In this document: in pieces, positions 35,499 to 42,605 of the stretch
Layout of the letters: every line of letters begins with the position of its first letter
Numbering within the stretch: position 1 is the first letter of the stretch
Source of the DNA: Duganella sp. Root1480D1
GTDB taxonomy: Bacteria > Pseudomonadota > Gammaproteobacteria > Burkholderiales > Burkholderiaceae_D
DNA length: 64,000 bases
Direction of reading: 5' to 3'
Assembly: GCF_001427305.1 (NCBI RefSeq)
Contig: NZ_LMFZ01000001.1
Location: 249,261-313,260 of the forward strand
Notes under the pieces: generated by a model
Databases searched by the model: none
Told to the model about the DNA's origin: nothing
What the model saw: the letters and a program-made list of their open reading frames with translations, nothing else
Translations under genes and position numbers: made by a program

Positions 35499-36487
35499 GA
35501 GCGCGTCGCGGTGGAGGCGCGCAGCACGAGCTGCGCGTTGACCACCGTGAGCGGCTCGACTGCATGTCCCTCGATGGAGGCCAGGAGTTTTTCCATCGCC
35601 GCTGCCCCCATTTGCTCGCTGTTCAGGTCCACGCTGGTGAGGGCCGGCGAGGCGAAATTGCCGAACTGGATATTGTCAAAGCCGACCACGGAAATATCTT
35701 CCGGCACGCGAAAGCCCAGCGTTTGTGCGGCTTTCATGAAGCCCAATGCCAGCAAGTCGTTAAAGCAGACCAGCGCGTCGAGCGGCTGGCGGCCCAGCAT
35801 GATCGAGGAGCACTGCTTCTCGCCTGCGCTCGAGGTTGGTGCCTCGGCTTCGAACACAGCCAACTCCAGGCCTTGCGCGGCCAGCGCTTCGCGCACGCCG
35901 GCCATGCGTTCGGGGTTTCGGCGCGAGTTGGAAAAACCCAAATAGCCGACCCGCTTATGGCCTTGTGCCAGCAAATGGCGCGTGACCATGAAGGCGCCAA
36001 GCTGGTCGTCGCTGGCCACCGAAGGCAGCTCGATAACATCGGGGCGGCCGAAGAAAACCGACGGGCGGTCCAGAGCCAGCAGCCAGCTCAACTCCTCCTC
36101 GGGAGTGCGGGAGTAGACGATCATGCCATCCACGCGCCGGCTCAAGGCTTCCAGCAGCTGGCGTTCGCGTTCCGGGGTTTCTTCCGTATCGACCAACAGC
36201 AAGGTATAGCCGTGCGCCTGGGCTACGCGGTTGGCGCCTTTCACCACGCTGGCGTAATGGGGATTGGTGATGTCGAGCACCGACAGGCCGATCGCCTTGG
36301 TGCGGCCGGTGATCATCGATTGCGCCATTGGATTGGAGCGATAGCCCAATTCCTCGATGACGCTGGTCAGGCGCGCTTCGACCGCGGGCGAGAAGCGCTG
36401 CGCGCCGTTGACGAACTTGGAAACCGTGGCGGTGGATACCCCCGCGGCGGCCGCCACATCACGGATTGTCGCTACGTTCTTCTTCAT
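35495..36487 (-). CDS. LacI-family transcriptional regulator
   Basis: 330-residue regulator. Helix-turn-helix at residues 6-26 (TIRDVAAAAGVSTATVSKFV), hinge with NPMAQSMITGRT, then a periplasmic-binding-protein-like domain (IGLSVLDITNPHYASVVKG; DDQLGAFMVTRHLLAQGHKRVGYL; DALVCFNDLLALGFMKAA). ATG 36487 (MKKNVATI) begins right at the HTH; an ATG at 36499 is possible. It is divergent from the sigma factor and convergent with the DGPF operon, so it sits inside the ECF42 module. The effector is probably a sugar or nucleoside, unproved. Confidence 0.92.
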   Translation of the reverse strand: MKKNVATIRDVAAAAGVSTATVSKFVNGAQRFSPAVEARLTSVIEELGYRSNPMAQSMITGRTKAIGLSVLDITNPHYASVVKGANRVAQAHGYTLLLVDTEETPERERQLLEALSRRVDGMIVYSRTPEEELSWLLALDRPSVFFGRPDVIELPSVASDDQLGAFMVTRHLLAQGHKRVGYLGFSNSRRNPERMAGVREALAAQGLELAVFEAEAPTSSAGEKQCSSIMLGRQPLDALVCFNDLLALGFMKAAQTLGFRVPEDISVVGFDNIQFGNFASPALTSVDLNSEQMGAAAMEKLLASIEGHAVEPLTVVNAQLVLRASTATRS

Positions 36488-36557
36488 CGCCCGATACATT
36501 ATTGGAAAAGTTGCCGAGTTTATCACGCAGCCAGTGCCATGGTGGTAAAGTAGCTGC

Positions 36558-37817
36558 ATGAACGACAACAGCATCCACCGCGCCATCGACGCCGTCTGGC
36601 GCATTGAAGAAGCAAAGATCATCGCGGTCCTGACACGCATGCTGCGCGACGTCGCGCTGGCCGAAGAAATGGCGCAGGATGCCCTGGTCAGCGCGCTCGA
36701 AACCTGGCCGGAGAACGGCACGCCCGATCGCCCGGCTGCCTGGCTGATGCAGGCGGCAAAGAACAAGGCACTCGACTACCTGCGCCACCAGAAGCTGGTA
36801 CACGAAAAAGAACCGGAGCTGACTTACGAAATCGAAGGCTTGCTGCAGGATGCTGCGCCGGACCTGGAGCGCGAGCTGGACGACAATATCGGCGACGACT
36901 TGCTGCGCCTGATCTTCATCTCCTGCCACCCGGTGCTGACCATGGAGGCGCGCGTGGCGCTGACCCTGCGCCTGCTGGGCGGCCTGAGCACCGACGAAAT
37001 CGCGCGCGCCTTCCTGGCCTCCGAAGCGACCGTGGCTCAGCGCATTGTGCGTGCCAAGCGCACGCTGGGCGACGCCAAGGTGCCGTTCGAAGTGCCGCGC
37101 GGCGCCGAGCTGGAAGAACGGCTGGCCGCTGTGCTGCAAGTGATCTACCTGGTCTACAACGAAGGTTATTCCGCCAGCGCGGGCGCTGACCTGATGCGCC
37201 CTGCCCTGTGCAATGAGGCGTTACGCCTGGGCCGCATCCTGGCCGAGCTGGTGCCCGGCGAACCCGAAGTGCATGGCCTGGTGGCGCTGATGGAAATCCA
37301 GTCTTCGCGCTCGCGCGCCCGTACCGATGCCGAGGGTAAGCCGGTGCTGCTGCTGGAGCAGGACCGCACACGCTGGGACCAGATGCTGATCCGGCGCGGG
37401 CTGGCGGCGCTGCAGCGCGCGCAGGCCCTGAATCGCGTGCCGGGCCCTTATGTGCTGCAGGCGGCTATCGCTTCCTGCCACGCCCGTGCGCGCCGGCCCG
37501 AAGACACCGACTGGCAGCAAATCGCCGACCTGTACCTGGCGCTGGCGACGCGCGCGCCGTCGCCGGTGGTGGAACTGAACCGCGCAGTGGCGCTGGCCAT
37601 GGCTTATGGGCCGGCAGTAGGCCTTGAGCTGGTGGACCAACTGGTGGATGAACCGGCGCTCAAGCAGTATCACCTGCTGCCAAGCGTGCGGGGCGACTTC
37701 CTGTTCAAGCTTAAACGCCTGCCCGAAGCGCGCTTTGAATTCGAGCGCGCCGCGGCGCTTACACAGAATGAGCAGGAGCGCCAGCTATTGCTGACGCGGG
37801 CCGCGGCCTGCAGCTGA
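36558..37817 (+). CDS. ECF42-type RNA polymerase sigma factor with C-terminal extension
   Basis: 419-residue sigma factor. Region 2: AVWRIEEAKIIAVLTRMLRDVALAEEMAQDALV. Region 4: ALTLRLLGGLSTDEIARAFLASEATVAQRIVRAKRTL, both read across adjoining pieces. The C-terminal half (about 185-419) is the DUF6596 extension with TPR-like helices, which distinguishes ECF42 from ordinary 190-residue ECFs. No anti-sigma factor is seen; ECF42 control is thought to act through the extension. Neighbours are DGPF/VOC genes at 33876-35498, the canonical ECF42 targets, and a LacI regulator. ATG 36558 follows a weak ribosome-binding site. Confidence 0.93.
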   Translation: MNDNSIHRAIDAVWRIEEAKIIAVLTRMLRDVALAEEMAQDALVSALETWPENGTPDRPAAWLMQAAKNKALDYLRHQKLVHEKEPELTYEIEGLLQDAAPDLERELDDNIGDDLLRLIFISCHPVLTMEARVALTLRLLGGLSTDEIARAFLASEATVAQRIVRAKRTLGDAKVPFEVPRGAELEERLAAVLQVIYLVYNEGYSASAGADLMRPALCNEALRLGRILAELVPGEPEVHGLVALMEIQSSRSRARTDAEGKPVLLLEQDRTRWDQMLIRRGLAALQRAQALNRVPGPYVLQAAIASCHARARRPEDTDWQQIADLYLALATRAPSPVVELNRAVALAMAYGPAVGLELVDQLVDEPALKQYHLLPSVRGDFLFKLKRLPEARFEFERAAALTQNEQERQLLLTRAAACS

Positions 37818-37828
37818 AAGGGGGAGCA

Positions 37829-38083
37829 ATGGCGCAGGACTATGAACGAATCGGCCGGTTCATTTATTCGTTCCATCGAATTTGTGGTTCTGTCGAAGCG
37901 TTGACTGAAACTGCGTTGGCGGAGAATGCGCCGCGCGAGCTTAAAGTGCGGGCCGCGCGCCTCGCGCAGAAATTCAAGCACATCCTGGAAAACGCCGCGT
38001 CTACAGCCGATAGCGAAATTGAGGCGACGCTTAACGACGCATCTGAAGTACAAATGGAAATCAAGAAATGGCAATCCGTCTAA
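37829..38083 (+). CDS. Small hypothetical protein
   Basis: 84 residues, almost entirely helical (RFIYSFHRICGSVEALTETAL, read in part as RFIYSFHRICGS; KVRAARLAQKFKHILENAAS). No recognised domain. It starts 12 bases after the sigma factor after GGGGGAG and overlaps the next gene by 16 bases, so the three may be co-transcribed. Its base composition begins the lower-GC block. Confidence 0.6.
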   Translation: MAQDYERIGRFIYSFHRICGSVEALTETALAENAPRELKVRAARLAQKFKHILENAASTADSEIEATLNDASEVQMEIKKWQSV

Positions 38084-38634
38084 GCTGCTCCAAAATCCTG
38101 CTTGCACTCACCACGCTTACCCTTGGCATGCCGGCTTTCGCCGAGCCTGCGCCAACGGAGTTCGTCACGCAGGTTCTTGAGCCTACGGGCGGCAAGATTA
38201 TGCGTCCGAAATCCTGGTTCTATACCGAGGGCCATCGCGGTCCAATGTATATGTGGACACTCTCGCGGGAAGACATTGCCGGTAATCGCCCGTATACGAC
38301 TGGAGTCCGCGTCCAGACCTTTGTTGGCGTCAAAGAACACACGGGCAAGACCGCCAAGGAATTCATCACCGATTTTGTGGCGACAAAGAAGAAGAGCGCC
38401 CAAGTCCTTCACAGTTGCGACGAAACGGATCAGGGGCTGTTCACCCGCATCTGTCTCGAAACCGTAGAAGGCCCACACCACATTCTCTATTCCCTCTTCT
38501 GGGGCAGCAGCGGCATGGATATCGCTGTGGTCTCGATCGCGGGCACGACGAAGGAGCAATGGGAAACTTTCGCTCCGACTTTCCGGAGAATGGGCGACTT
38601 CGAACTTATCGACATGAAGCGCTTTGAAAAATGA
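38068..38634 (+). CDS. Secreted hypothetical protein
   Basis: 188 residues with a signal peptide (LSCSKILLALTTLTLGMPAFA; cleavage before EPAPTEF). The mature part has a mixed alpha/beta pattern (MRPKSWFYTEGHRGPMYMW; YSLFWGSSGMDIAVVSIAGTT) and two Cys (HSCDE, RICLE) that could pair. No family recognised. It is downstream of the sigma factor and probably in the same transcript. Confidence 0.65.
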   Translation: MAIRLSCSKILLALTTLTLGMPAFAEPAPTEFVTQVLEPTGGKIMRPKSWFYTEGHRGPMYMWTLSREDIAGNRPYTTGVRVQTFVGVKEHTGKTAKEFITDFVATKKKSAQVLHSCDETDQGLFTRICLETVEGPHHILYSLFWGSSGMDIAVVSIAGTTKEQWETFAPTFRRMGDFELIDMKRFEK

Positions 38635-38681
38635 ACTCGACGTCGCTCAAGTCAAAGATTCAGAATTTTCGAAATAAGTGA

Positions 38682-39386
38682 ATGACACGTTCATCAATCA
38701 CCCTTGCCGATGCAAATAAGCTCCTTCGAAGCATTTTCGATCTGCCGGTGTCGCTGCCATGGAAAGGTCATGGCTCGGCAATTTTCCTTGAGCTAGGCAA
38801 GCTGGCTCCCTTGAGCCGTTCCAAGCAGCGCCGCCAAAACGGTGAAGTAACGATCTATATCGGTTGGGAGTGGCGCGTTGAGCAAGGTTGCAGGGTCCTC
38901 TACGGCAGTTCGAATAGTCGCCCGCAGATTGATGACTGCCTGGATGGGCTTCTCGGCGCTACGATAAAAAGCATAGCGATTGAGGGCCGGGTGCCAGAAC
39001 TCGTTATTGAGTTCTCAAACGACCAGCGCCTCATTTCAGCGGCCATGTGCACTGACATTTCCGAGTGGAGCGTGCGACTTCCAGGGGCGGCATGGATAGA
39101 CTGTGACAGAGGTACAGTCTATTTCGGTGATGGCGAAGCAATCGGCCTTTCGCAAGAAGTTGACATGAAGTTTGAACATGCCCAGCGCACTACGCAGCGC
39201 TGGGGGATTCCCAGCTCGGCGGGACTTGTGGGTCATTGTAGTGATTGTGTTTCCATGGTGCGCATCGATGGCGATGCGGCTTTTCTCGATTATGGCGTTT
39301 GCACTTCGGCTGACAGTCCATTTGATGGCCGCATCGTCAACATGTGCAGTGGCTGCTCGTTTTTTGTTGCCAGCGAAGCCCCGTAA
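38682..39386 (+). CDS. Hypothetical protein with C-terminal Cys-rich (zinc-ribbon-like) segment
   Basis: 234 residues. The N-terminal 150 are an unrecognised alpha/beta region. The C-terminal 55 contain GHCSDCVSM, YGVCTS, SPFDGR and MCSGCSFF: two CxxC pairs around a single Cys and the SPxDGR phrase, typical of small uncharacterised families with a Cys-rich tail ending near SPxDG. GC content is well below that of the region, which suggests recent transfer. Function unknown. Confidence 0.6.
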   Translation: MTRSSITLADANKLLRSIFDLPVSLPWKGHGSAIFLELGKLAPLSRSKQRRQNGEVTIYIGWEWRVEQGCRVLYGSSNSRPQIDDCLDGLLGATIKSIAIEGRVPELVIEFSNDQRLISAAMCTDISEWSVRLPGAAWIDCDRGTVYFGDGEAIGLSQEVDMKFEHAQRTTQRWGIPSSAGLVGHCSDCVSMVRIDGDAAFLDYGVCTSADSPFDGRIVNMCSGCSFFVASEAP

Positions 39387-39516
39387 TATCAGTTTCACGT
39401 CAGCCTGAACTTCGCTAAGTTATCCGAACATGGTCCAGCGCGATGGATTGTGAATGGTAACGACTGCGTCCAGTTGAGGCTTTCCTTTTATTCCACCAAA
39501 ACCAGTGGAGACAAGA

Positions 39517-39885
39517 ATGTTCGTACCTGACACCTGCTGCACCTTCGTACCGTACTTCGAAATCGAGGACGGGCAGCTTGACGCCTTCAAAGGTCTCACG
39601 CAGAAGCTCGTCGCCAGGACGCGCACGGAGCCAGGCTGCATGCACTACGCTTTCTCATTCAGCGGCAATACCGCCCACTGTCGCGAGGGATATGTAGACG
39701 CCGCCGCCCTGCTCGCACATCGTGAGAACGTTGCTGAATTGATTGGCCAGGCATTGAAGATCTCACGGATCGTCAGGCTGGAAATCCACGCTCCAGAAGC
39801 GGAGATCGAAAAGCTTCGAGGCCCGCTGGCATCGCGGAGCCCACAATTCTTCGTGCTTGAAGAAGGCTTTCGCCGCACCAGCTAG
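39517..39885 (+). CDS. Antibiotic biosynthesis monooxygenase (ABM) domain protein
   Basis: 122-residue ferredoxin-like ABM protein: FVPYFEIEDGQLDAFKGLTQKLV, TEPGCMHYAFSFSGNTAHCREGYVDAAALLAH, and a final segment after the domain. Such proteins act as cofactor-free monooxygenases or as detox proteins, usually as dimers. ATG 39517 has GGAG at a good distance; a GTG at 39505 is in frame. It is isolated and follows the low-GC block. Confidence 0.8.
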   Translation: MFVPDTCCTFVPYFEIEDGQLDAFKGLTQKLVARTRTEPGCMHYAFSFSGNTAHCREGYVDAAALLAHRENVAELIGQALKISRIVRLEIHAPEAEIEKLRGPLASRSPQFFVLEEGFRRTS

Positions 39886-39911
39886 GTCTGACGTTTCGCA
39901 CTGTGGCGCGA

Positions 39912-40325
39912 CTAGGCGCGTTCGAGGGCGCCGTCACGACGGGTACGGCGGTAGCGCGGCAGGTCGTCGCAGATCGGCTCCCAATGCAGGCGGTTTTCGG
40001 CGAAGGTGTGGTCTTGCGGCGGCAGTGCCTCGGGATCGTCCAGGCTGGAGGTGGTGATATCCATGTCCGCGGGCGAACTGTCGTCGGCAAAGGTGAGGTG
40101 GGTGCCGCAGGTGCCGCAGAATTCGCGCGTCACGCCGGGACTGGAATGGTAGGTGGCGGGCTTGCCGCGCACATATCGGAACTGGGAACGCAGCACGCTG
40201 AACCAGGCCACGCTGGGGGCGCCGGACAGTCGGCGGCACATCGAACAATGGCACCAGGTGCTCACCAACGCCGGCGCATCGGCTTCATACTGCACTGCGC
40301 CGCAAAAACAGCCGCCCGTGTACAT
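39912..40325 (-). CDS. GFA (glutathione-dependent formaldehyde-activating) family protein
   Basis: 137-residue zinc-binding protein of the GFA/CENP-V fold. Cys motifs: GGCFCGAVQY (Cys6, Cys8), WCHCSMCRR (Cys25, Cys27, Cys30), FCGTCGTHL. These provide the two zinc sites of the family. The family binds glutathione adducts; enzymatic formaldehyde activation is disputed. It begins a minus-strand trio or is the last gene of it: Imm26-like and EncFtn-like genes lie just upstream. Confidence 0.92.
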   Translation of the reverse strand: MYTGGCFCGAVQYEADAPALVSTWCHCSMCRRLSGAPSVAWFSVLRSQFRYVRGKPATYHSSPGVTREFCGTCGTHLTFADDSSPADMDITTSSLDDPEALPPQDHTFAENRLHWEPICDDLPRYRRTRRDGALERA

Positions 40326-40335
40326 AGGGATCTCC

Positions 40336-40794
40336 CTACTCCAGCAATTTGGTCATGAGCAGTTCCGCCGAGCCGTAGCCAAACAGCGAATCGCTCTCCA
40401 ACCCCTCCGTGTCGTATGGCACGGACACTTCGCGCTCCGGCTTGGCCGGGTCGTCGCCGTAAGTCGCTTGCCAGGCGCGCTTCAAGGCGTCGGCGCGGCG
40501 GATGAACATCGGCACCGGCCAGTCGCTGCGCTGGAAGCCGATGGTGTTGCCGATCACGGGCCAGCGCCCGTTGGCCACTGCGATATCGCCGGTGCGGATC
40601 ACCTTCAGCGCATCGTTGGCCGTCAACGGCTGTACTTCCGCCAGCGTTGGCAGCGTCCAGTGGATCGGTCCGAACAGGTAGGCCAGCATGACCTTTCCTT
40701 GCGGCGACAGGCGCGCCACCAGCCCGGTGGCATACCCGCCATTTCTGAGCGGGATGGCAAACCAGCTGCCCTCCCGGTACGGCTGCAACTTCAT
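40336..40794 (-). CDS. Imm26-like protein
   Basis: 152 residues. The opening GSWFAIPLRNGGYATGLVARLSPQGKVMLAYLFGP (read in pieces: GSWFAIPLRNGGYATGL, GKVMLAYLFGP) matches the Imm26 immunity family, a small beta-rich domain used in polymorphic toxin systems but often found alone. No toxin gene is present, so a role as a stand-alone protein is more likely. It is followed after 10 bases by the GFA gene and preceded by the EncFtn-like gene (36 bases). Confidence 0.72.
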   Translation of the reverse strand: MKLQPYREGSWFAIPLRNGGYATGLVARLSPQGKVMLAYLFGPIHWTLPTLAEVQPLTANDALKVIRTGDIAVANGRWPVIGNTIGFQRSDWPVPMFIRRADALKRAWQATYGDDPAKPEREVSVPYDTEGLESDSLFGYGSAELLMTKLLE

Positions 40795-40830
40795 CGACTT
40801 CCTTTCTGTTTGCAGCGCAGTACCAGGAGC

Positions 40831-41130
40831 TTACTCGTAGTGGTACTGCGCGGCGATCGGTCCCGCCTTGAACAGCGCTTCCTTCATTTCCTTGTCCATT
40901 TTCGGATCGCGCCGGCGCACCCATTCCAGCAGCATCGCGATCTGCTTGCGCGTGGCATCGCGATGGCTGGCCATGACCAGCTTCAGCTCGGGGTCGGTGC
41001 ACGTTTCGATGCGCTGGTTCTGCAAATCCAGCATCTCGATCTTCTCGCTCAACGACGTTAGCGCCCGGTGCATATCCAGCACCTGGGCATTGAGGTAGTC
41101 GCGCGGCTCGACCACGTGTTCCTGTGTCAT
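40831..41130 (-). CDS. EncFtn-like protein lacking ferroxidase residues
   Basis: 99-residue helical protein related to encapsulated ferritin (EncFtn). Matches to the family: HRALTSL..E..E, QRIETCTDPEL, HRD, AMLLEWVRRRD, and a C-terminal LFKAGPIAA, in the same order and spacing as in R. rubrum EncFtn. Aligning the two, the ferroxidase ligands Glu32, Glu62 and His65 become Lys30, Thr60 and Gln63; Tyr39 becomes Gln37 and Trp38 becomes Leu36; only the entry-site acids Glu31 and Glu34 remain as Glu29 and Glu32. There is no C-terminal encapsulin-targeting peptide and no encapsulin gene nearby. Not likely to oxidise iron; a structural or regulatory role is inferred. ATG 41130 gives the family N-terminus. 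Confidence 0.78.
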   Translation of the reverse strand: MTQEHVVEPRDYLNAQVLDMHRALTSLSEKIEMLDLQNQRIETCTDPELKLVMASHRDATRKQIAMLLEWVRRRDPKMDKEMKEALFKAGPIAAQYHYE

Positions 41131-41255
41131 CTCACTCTCCTTAGGCATGCGGGTACACGCATTGTCAGCCTGCGGCGCGGATTTCTCAAGTGTAGCAAGG
41201 GGTCCGGCGGGGTGTCGCACGGATGGGCGAGATTTGCGCGATAATGCCCGGCACT

Positions 41256-42425
41256 ATGCAAAACTTCGAATTCCATAATCCGACCCGCATCATTTTCGGC
41301 GTGGGTCAAATTGCCTCCTTGGCAAAACATATTCCCTCCAATGCACGCGTGCTGATGCTGTACGGCGGCGGCAGCATCAAGGCCAACGGCACCTATGATG
41401 AAGTGCGTGCGGCGCTGGCGGGGCTGGAACATCCGGTGCTGGAGTTTGCCGGCATCGAGCCCAATCCGCGCTATGAAACGCTGATGAAGGCGGTGGAACT
41501 GATCCATCGCGAGAACATCGACTTCCTGCTGGCCGTGGGCGGCGGCTCTGTTGTCGACGGCACAAAATTTGTTGCCGCCGCGGCGGCCTACGACGGCGAT
41601 GCCTGGGACATCCTGAAAATCGGCGGCAAGGTGGTGAAGGCTGCCCTGCCCTTTGGCGCCGTGCTGACGCTGCCGGCCACCGGCTCGGAAATGAACAGCG
41701 CCAGCGTGATCAGCCGCGCCGAAACGCAGGAAAAGCGCGCCTTCATGAGTCCACACGTGTATCCGCGCTTCTCGGTGCTCGACCCGGCCAAGACATTGAC
41801 CCTGCCGCTGCGCCAGGTCGGTAACGGCGTGGTCGATGCGTTCGTCCACACCACGGAGCAGTACCTGACCTACCCGGCCAATGCGCCGGTACTGGACCGC
41901 TTTGCCGAAGGCTTGCTGCAAACCCTGCTGGAACTGGGCCCGCAAGTGCTGGCGCGCCCGGACGACGTGGAAGTGCGCGCCAACATCATGTGGAGCGCCA
42001 CCATGGCGCTGAATGGCCTGATCGGCGTCGGCGTGCCGCAGGACTGGGCCACCCACGGCATCGGCCACGAGCTGACCGCCCTGTTTGGCCTGGACCACGC
42101 GCAGACGCTGGCGATTGCGCTGCCGGGCGTGCTGCAGATCCGCCGCGAGGCCAAGCGCGGCAAGCTGCTGCAGTACGCCGAGCGCGTCTGGGGCCTGCAT
42201 GCGGGCAAAGGCACGGAAGACGAACGCATCGACGCGGCGATCGGCAACACGCGCGCCTTCTTCGAGCAGATGGGCGTACCGACCCGCCTGTCCGGCTACG
42301 GCCTGGGTTCGGAGGCGATCGACGCCGTCGTCGCCGCCATGGAAACGGCCGGCCTGACCGGCCTGGGCGAACGCCGCGACATCACGCCTGCCGACGTGCG
42401 CAAGGCGCTGCAATTGAGCCTGTAG
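41256..42425 (+). CDS. Iron-containing alcohol dehydrogenase (YqhD/YugJ type)
   Basis: 389-residue group III alcohol dehydrogenase, NAD(P)H-dependent. Cofactor loop AVGGGSVVDGTKFVAAAA, central TLPATGSEMNSASVI, metal-binding stretch HGIGHELTALFGLDHAQTLAI with the His ligands, and QDWATHGIG just before it. It reduces aldehydes or oxidises alcohols; YqhD-type enzymes have broad aldehyde specificity. ATG 41256 (MQNFEFHNP) matches the family; codons upstream do not. The stop is followed by 13 bases before the TPP riboswitch, so riboswitch and ADH terminator regions are close. Confidence 0.94.
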   Translation: MQNFEFHNPTRIIFGVGQIASLAKHIPSNARVLMLYGGGSIKANGTYDEVRAALAGLEHPVLEFAGIEPNPRYETLMKAVELIHRENIDFLLAVGGGSVVDGTKFVAAAAAYDGDAWDILKIGGKVVKAALPFGAVLTLPATGSEMNSASVISRAETQEKRAFMSPHVYPRFSVLDPAKTLTLPLRQVGNGVVDAFVHTTEQYLTYPANAPVLDRFAEGLLQTLLELGPQVLARPDDVEVRANIMWSATMALNGLIGVGVPQDWATHGIGHELTALFGLDHAQTLAIALPGVLQIRREAKRGKLLQYAERVWGLHAGKGTEDERIDAAIGNTRAFFEQMGVPTRLSGYGLGSEAIDAVVAAMETAGLTGLGERRDITPADVRKALQLSL

Positions 42426-42438
42426 TACAATACCGCCT

Positions 42439-42518
42439 CGCTAGGGGTCCTCGCGCATGTGCGCGGGGTGAGAAATACCCTCCGAACCTGATCTGGATAA
42501 TGCCAGCGAAGGAAAGCG
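42439..42518 (+). ncRNA. TPP riboswitch (THI element)
   Basis: Conserved core elements in order: AGGGGTCC (42443-42450), GGGGTGAGAAATACCC (42465-42480), GAACCTGATCTGGATAATGCC (in two parts: 42484-42493 GAACCTGATC and 42494-42504 TGGATAATGCC), AGCGAAGGAAAG. The base-pair CGCT (42439-42442) with AGCG (42515-42518) closes P1. It precedes the TonB receptor at 42606 by about 90 bases and should repress it when thiamine pyrophosphate is high. Confidence 0.96.
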
Positions 42519-42565
42519 TAGACGGTTGAAGGCCCGCAGTTCCGGGGCCCTGCTCTCACCCTGTC

Positions 42566-42601
42566 GTGCTCTCCCGCTGGCGCAACGTACAGCAAGAGCA
42601 C
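42566..42601 (+). promoter_or_regulatory. Hairpin overlapping the TonB receptor ribosome-binding site
   Basis: GTGCTCT (42566-42572) can pair with AGAGCAC (42595-42601), which covers the AAGAG Shine-Dalgarno 7 bases before the ATG at 42606. A second TGCTCT at 42551 could compete. This would let the riboswitch control translation initiation. It is an inference from sequence, without folding energy. Confidence 0.45.
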
Positions 42602-42605
42602 AAAA

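Noticed and set aside
40336-40794. A toxin-immunity pair around the Imm26-like gene
   Set aside because: No polymorphic toxin, Rhs/VgrG or secretion gene is adjacent; Imm26 domains often occur alone.
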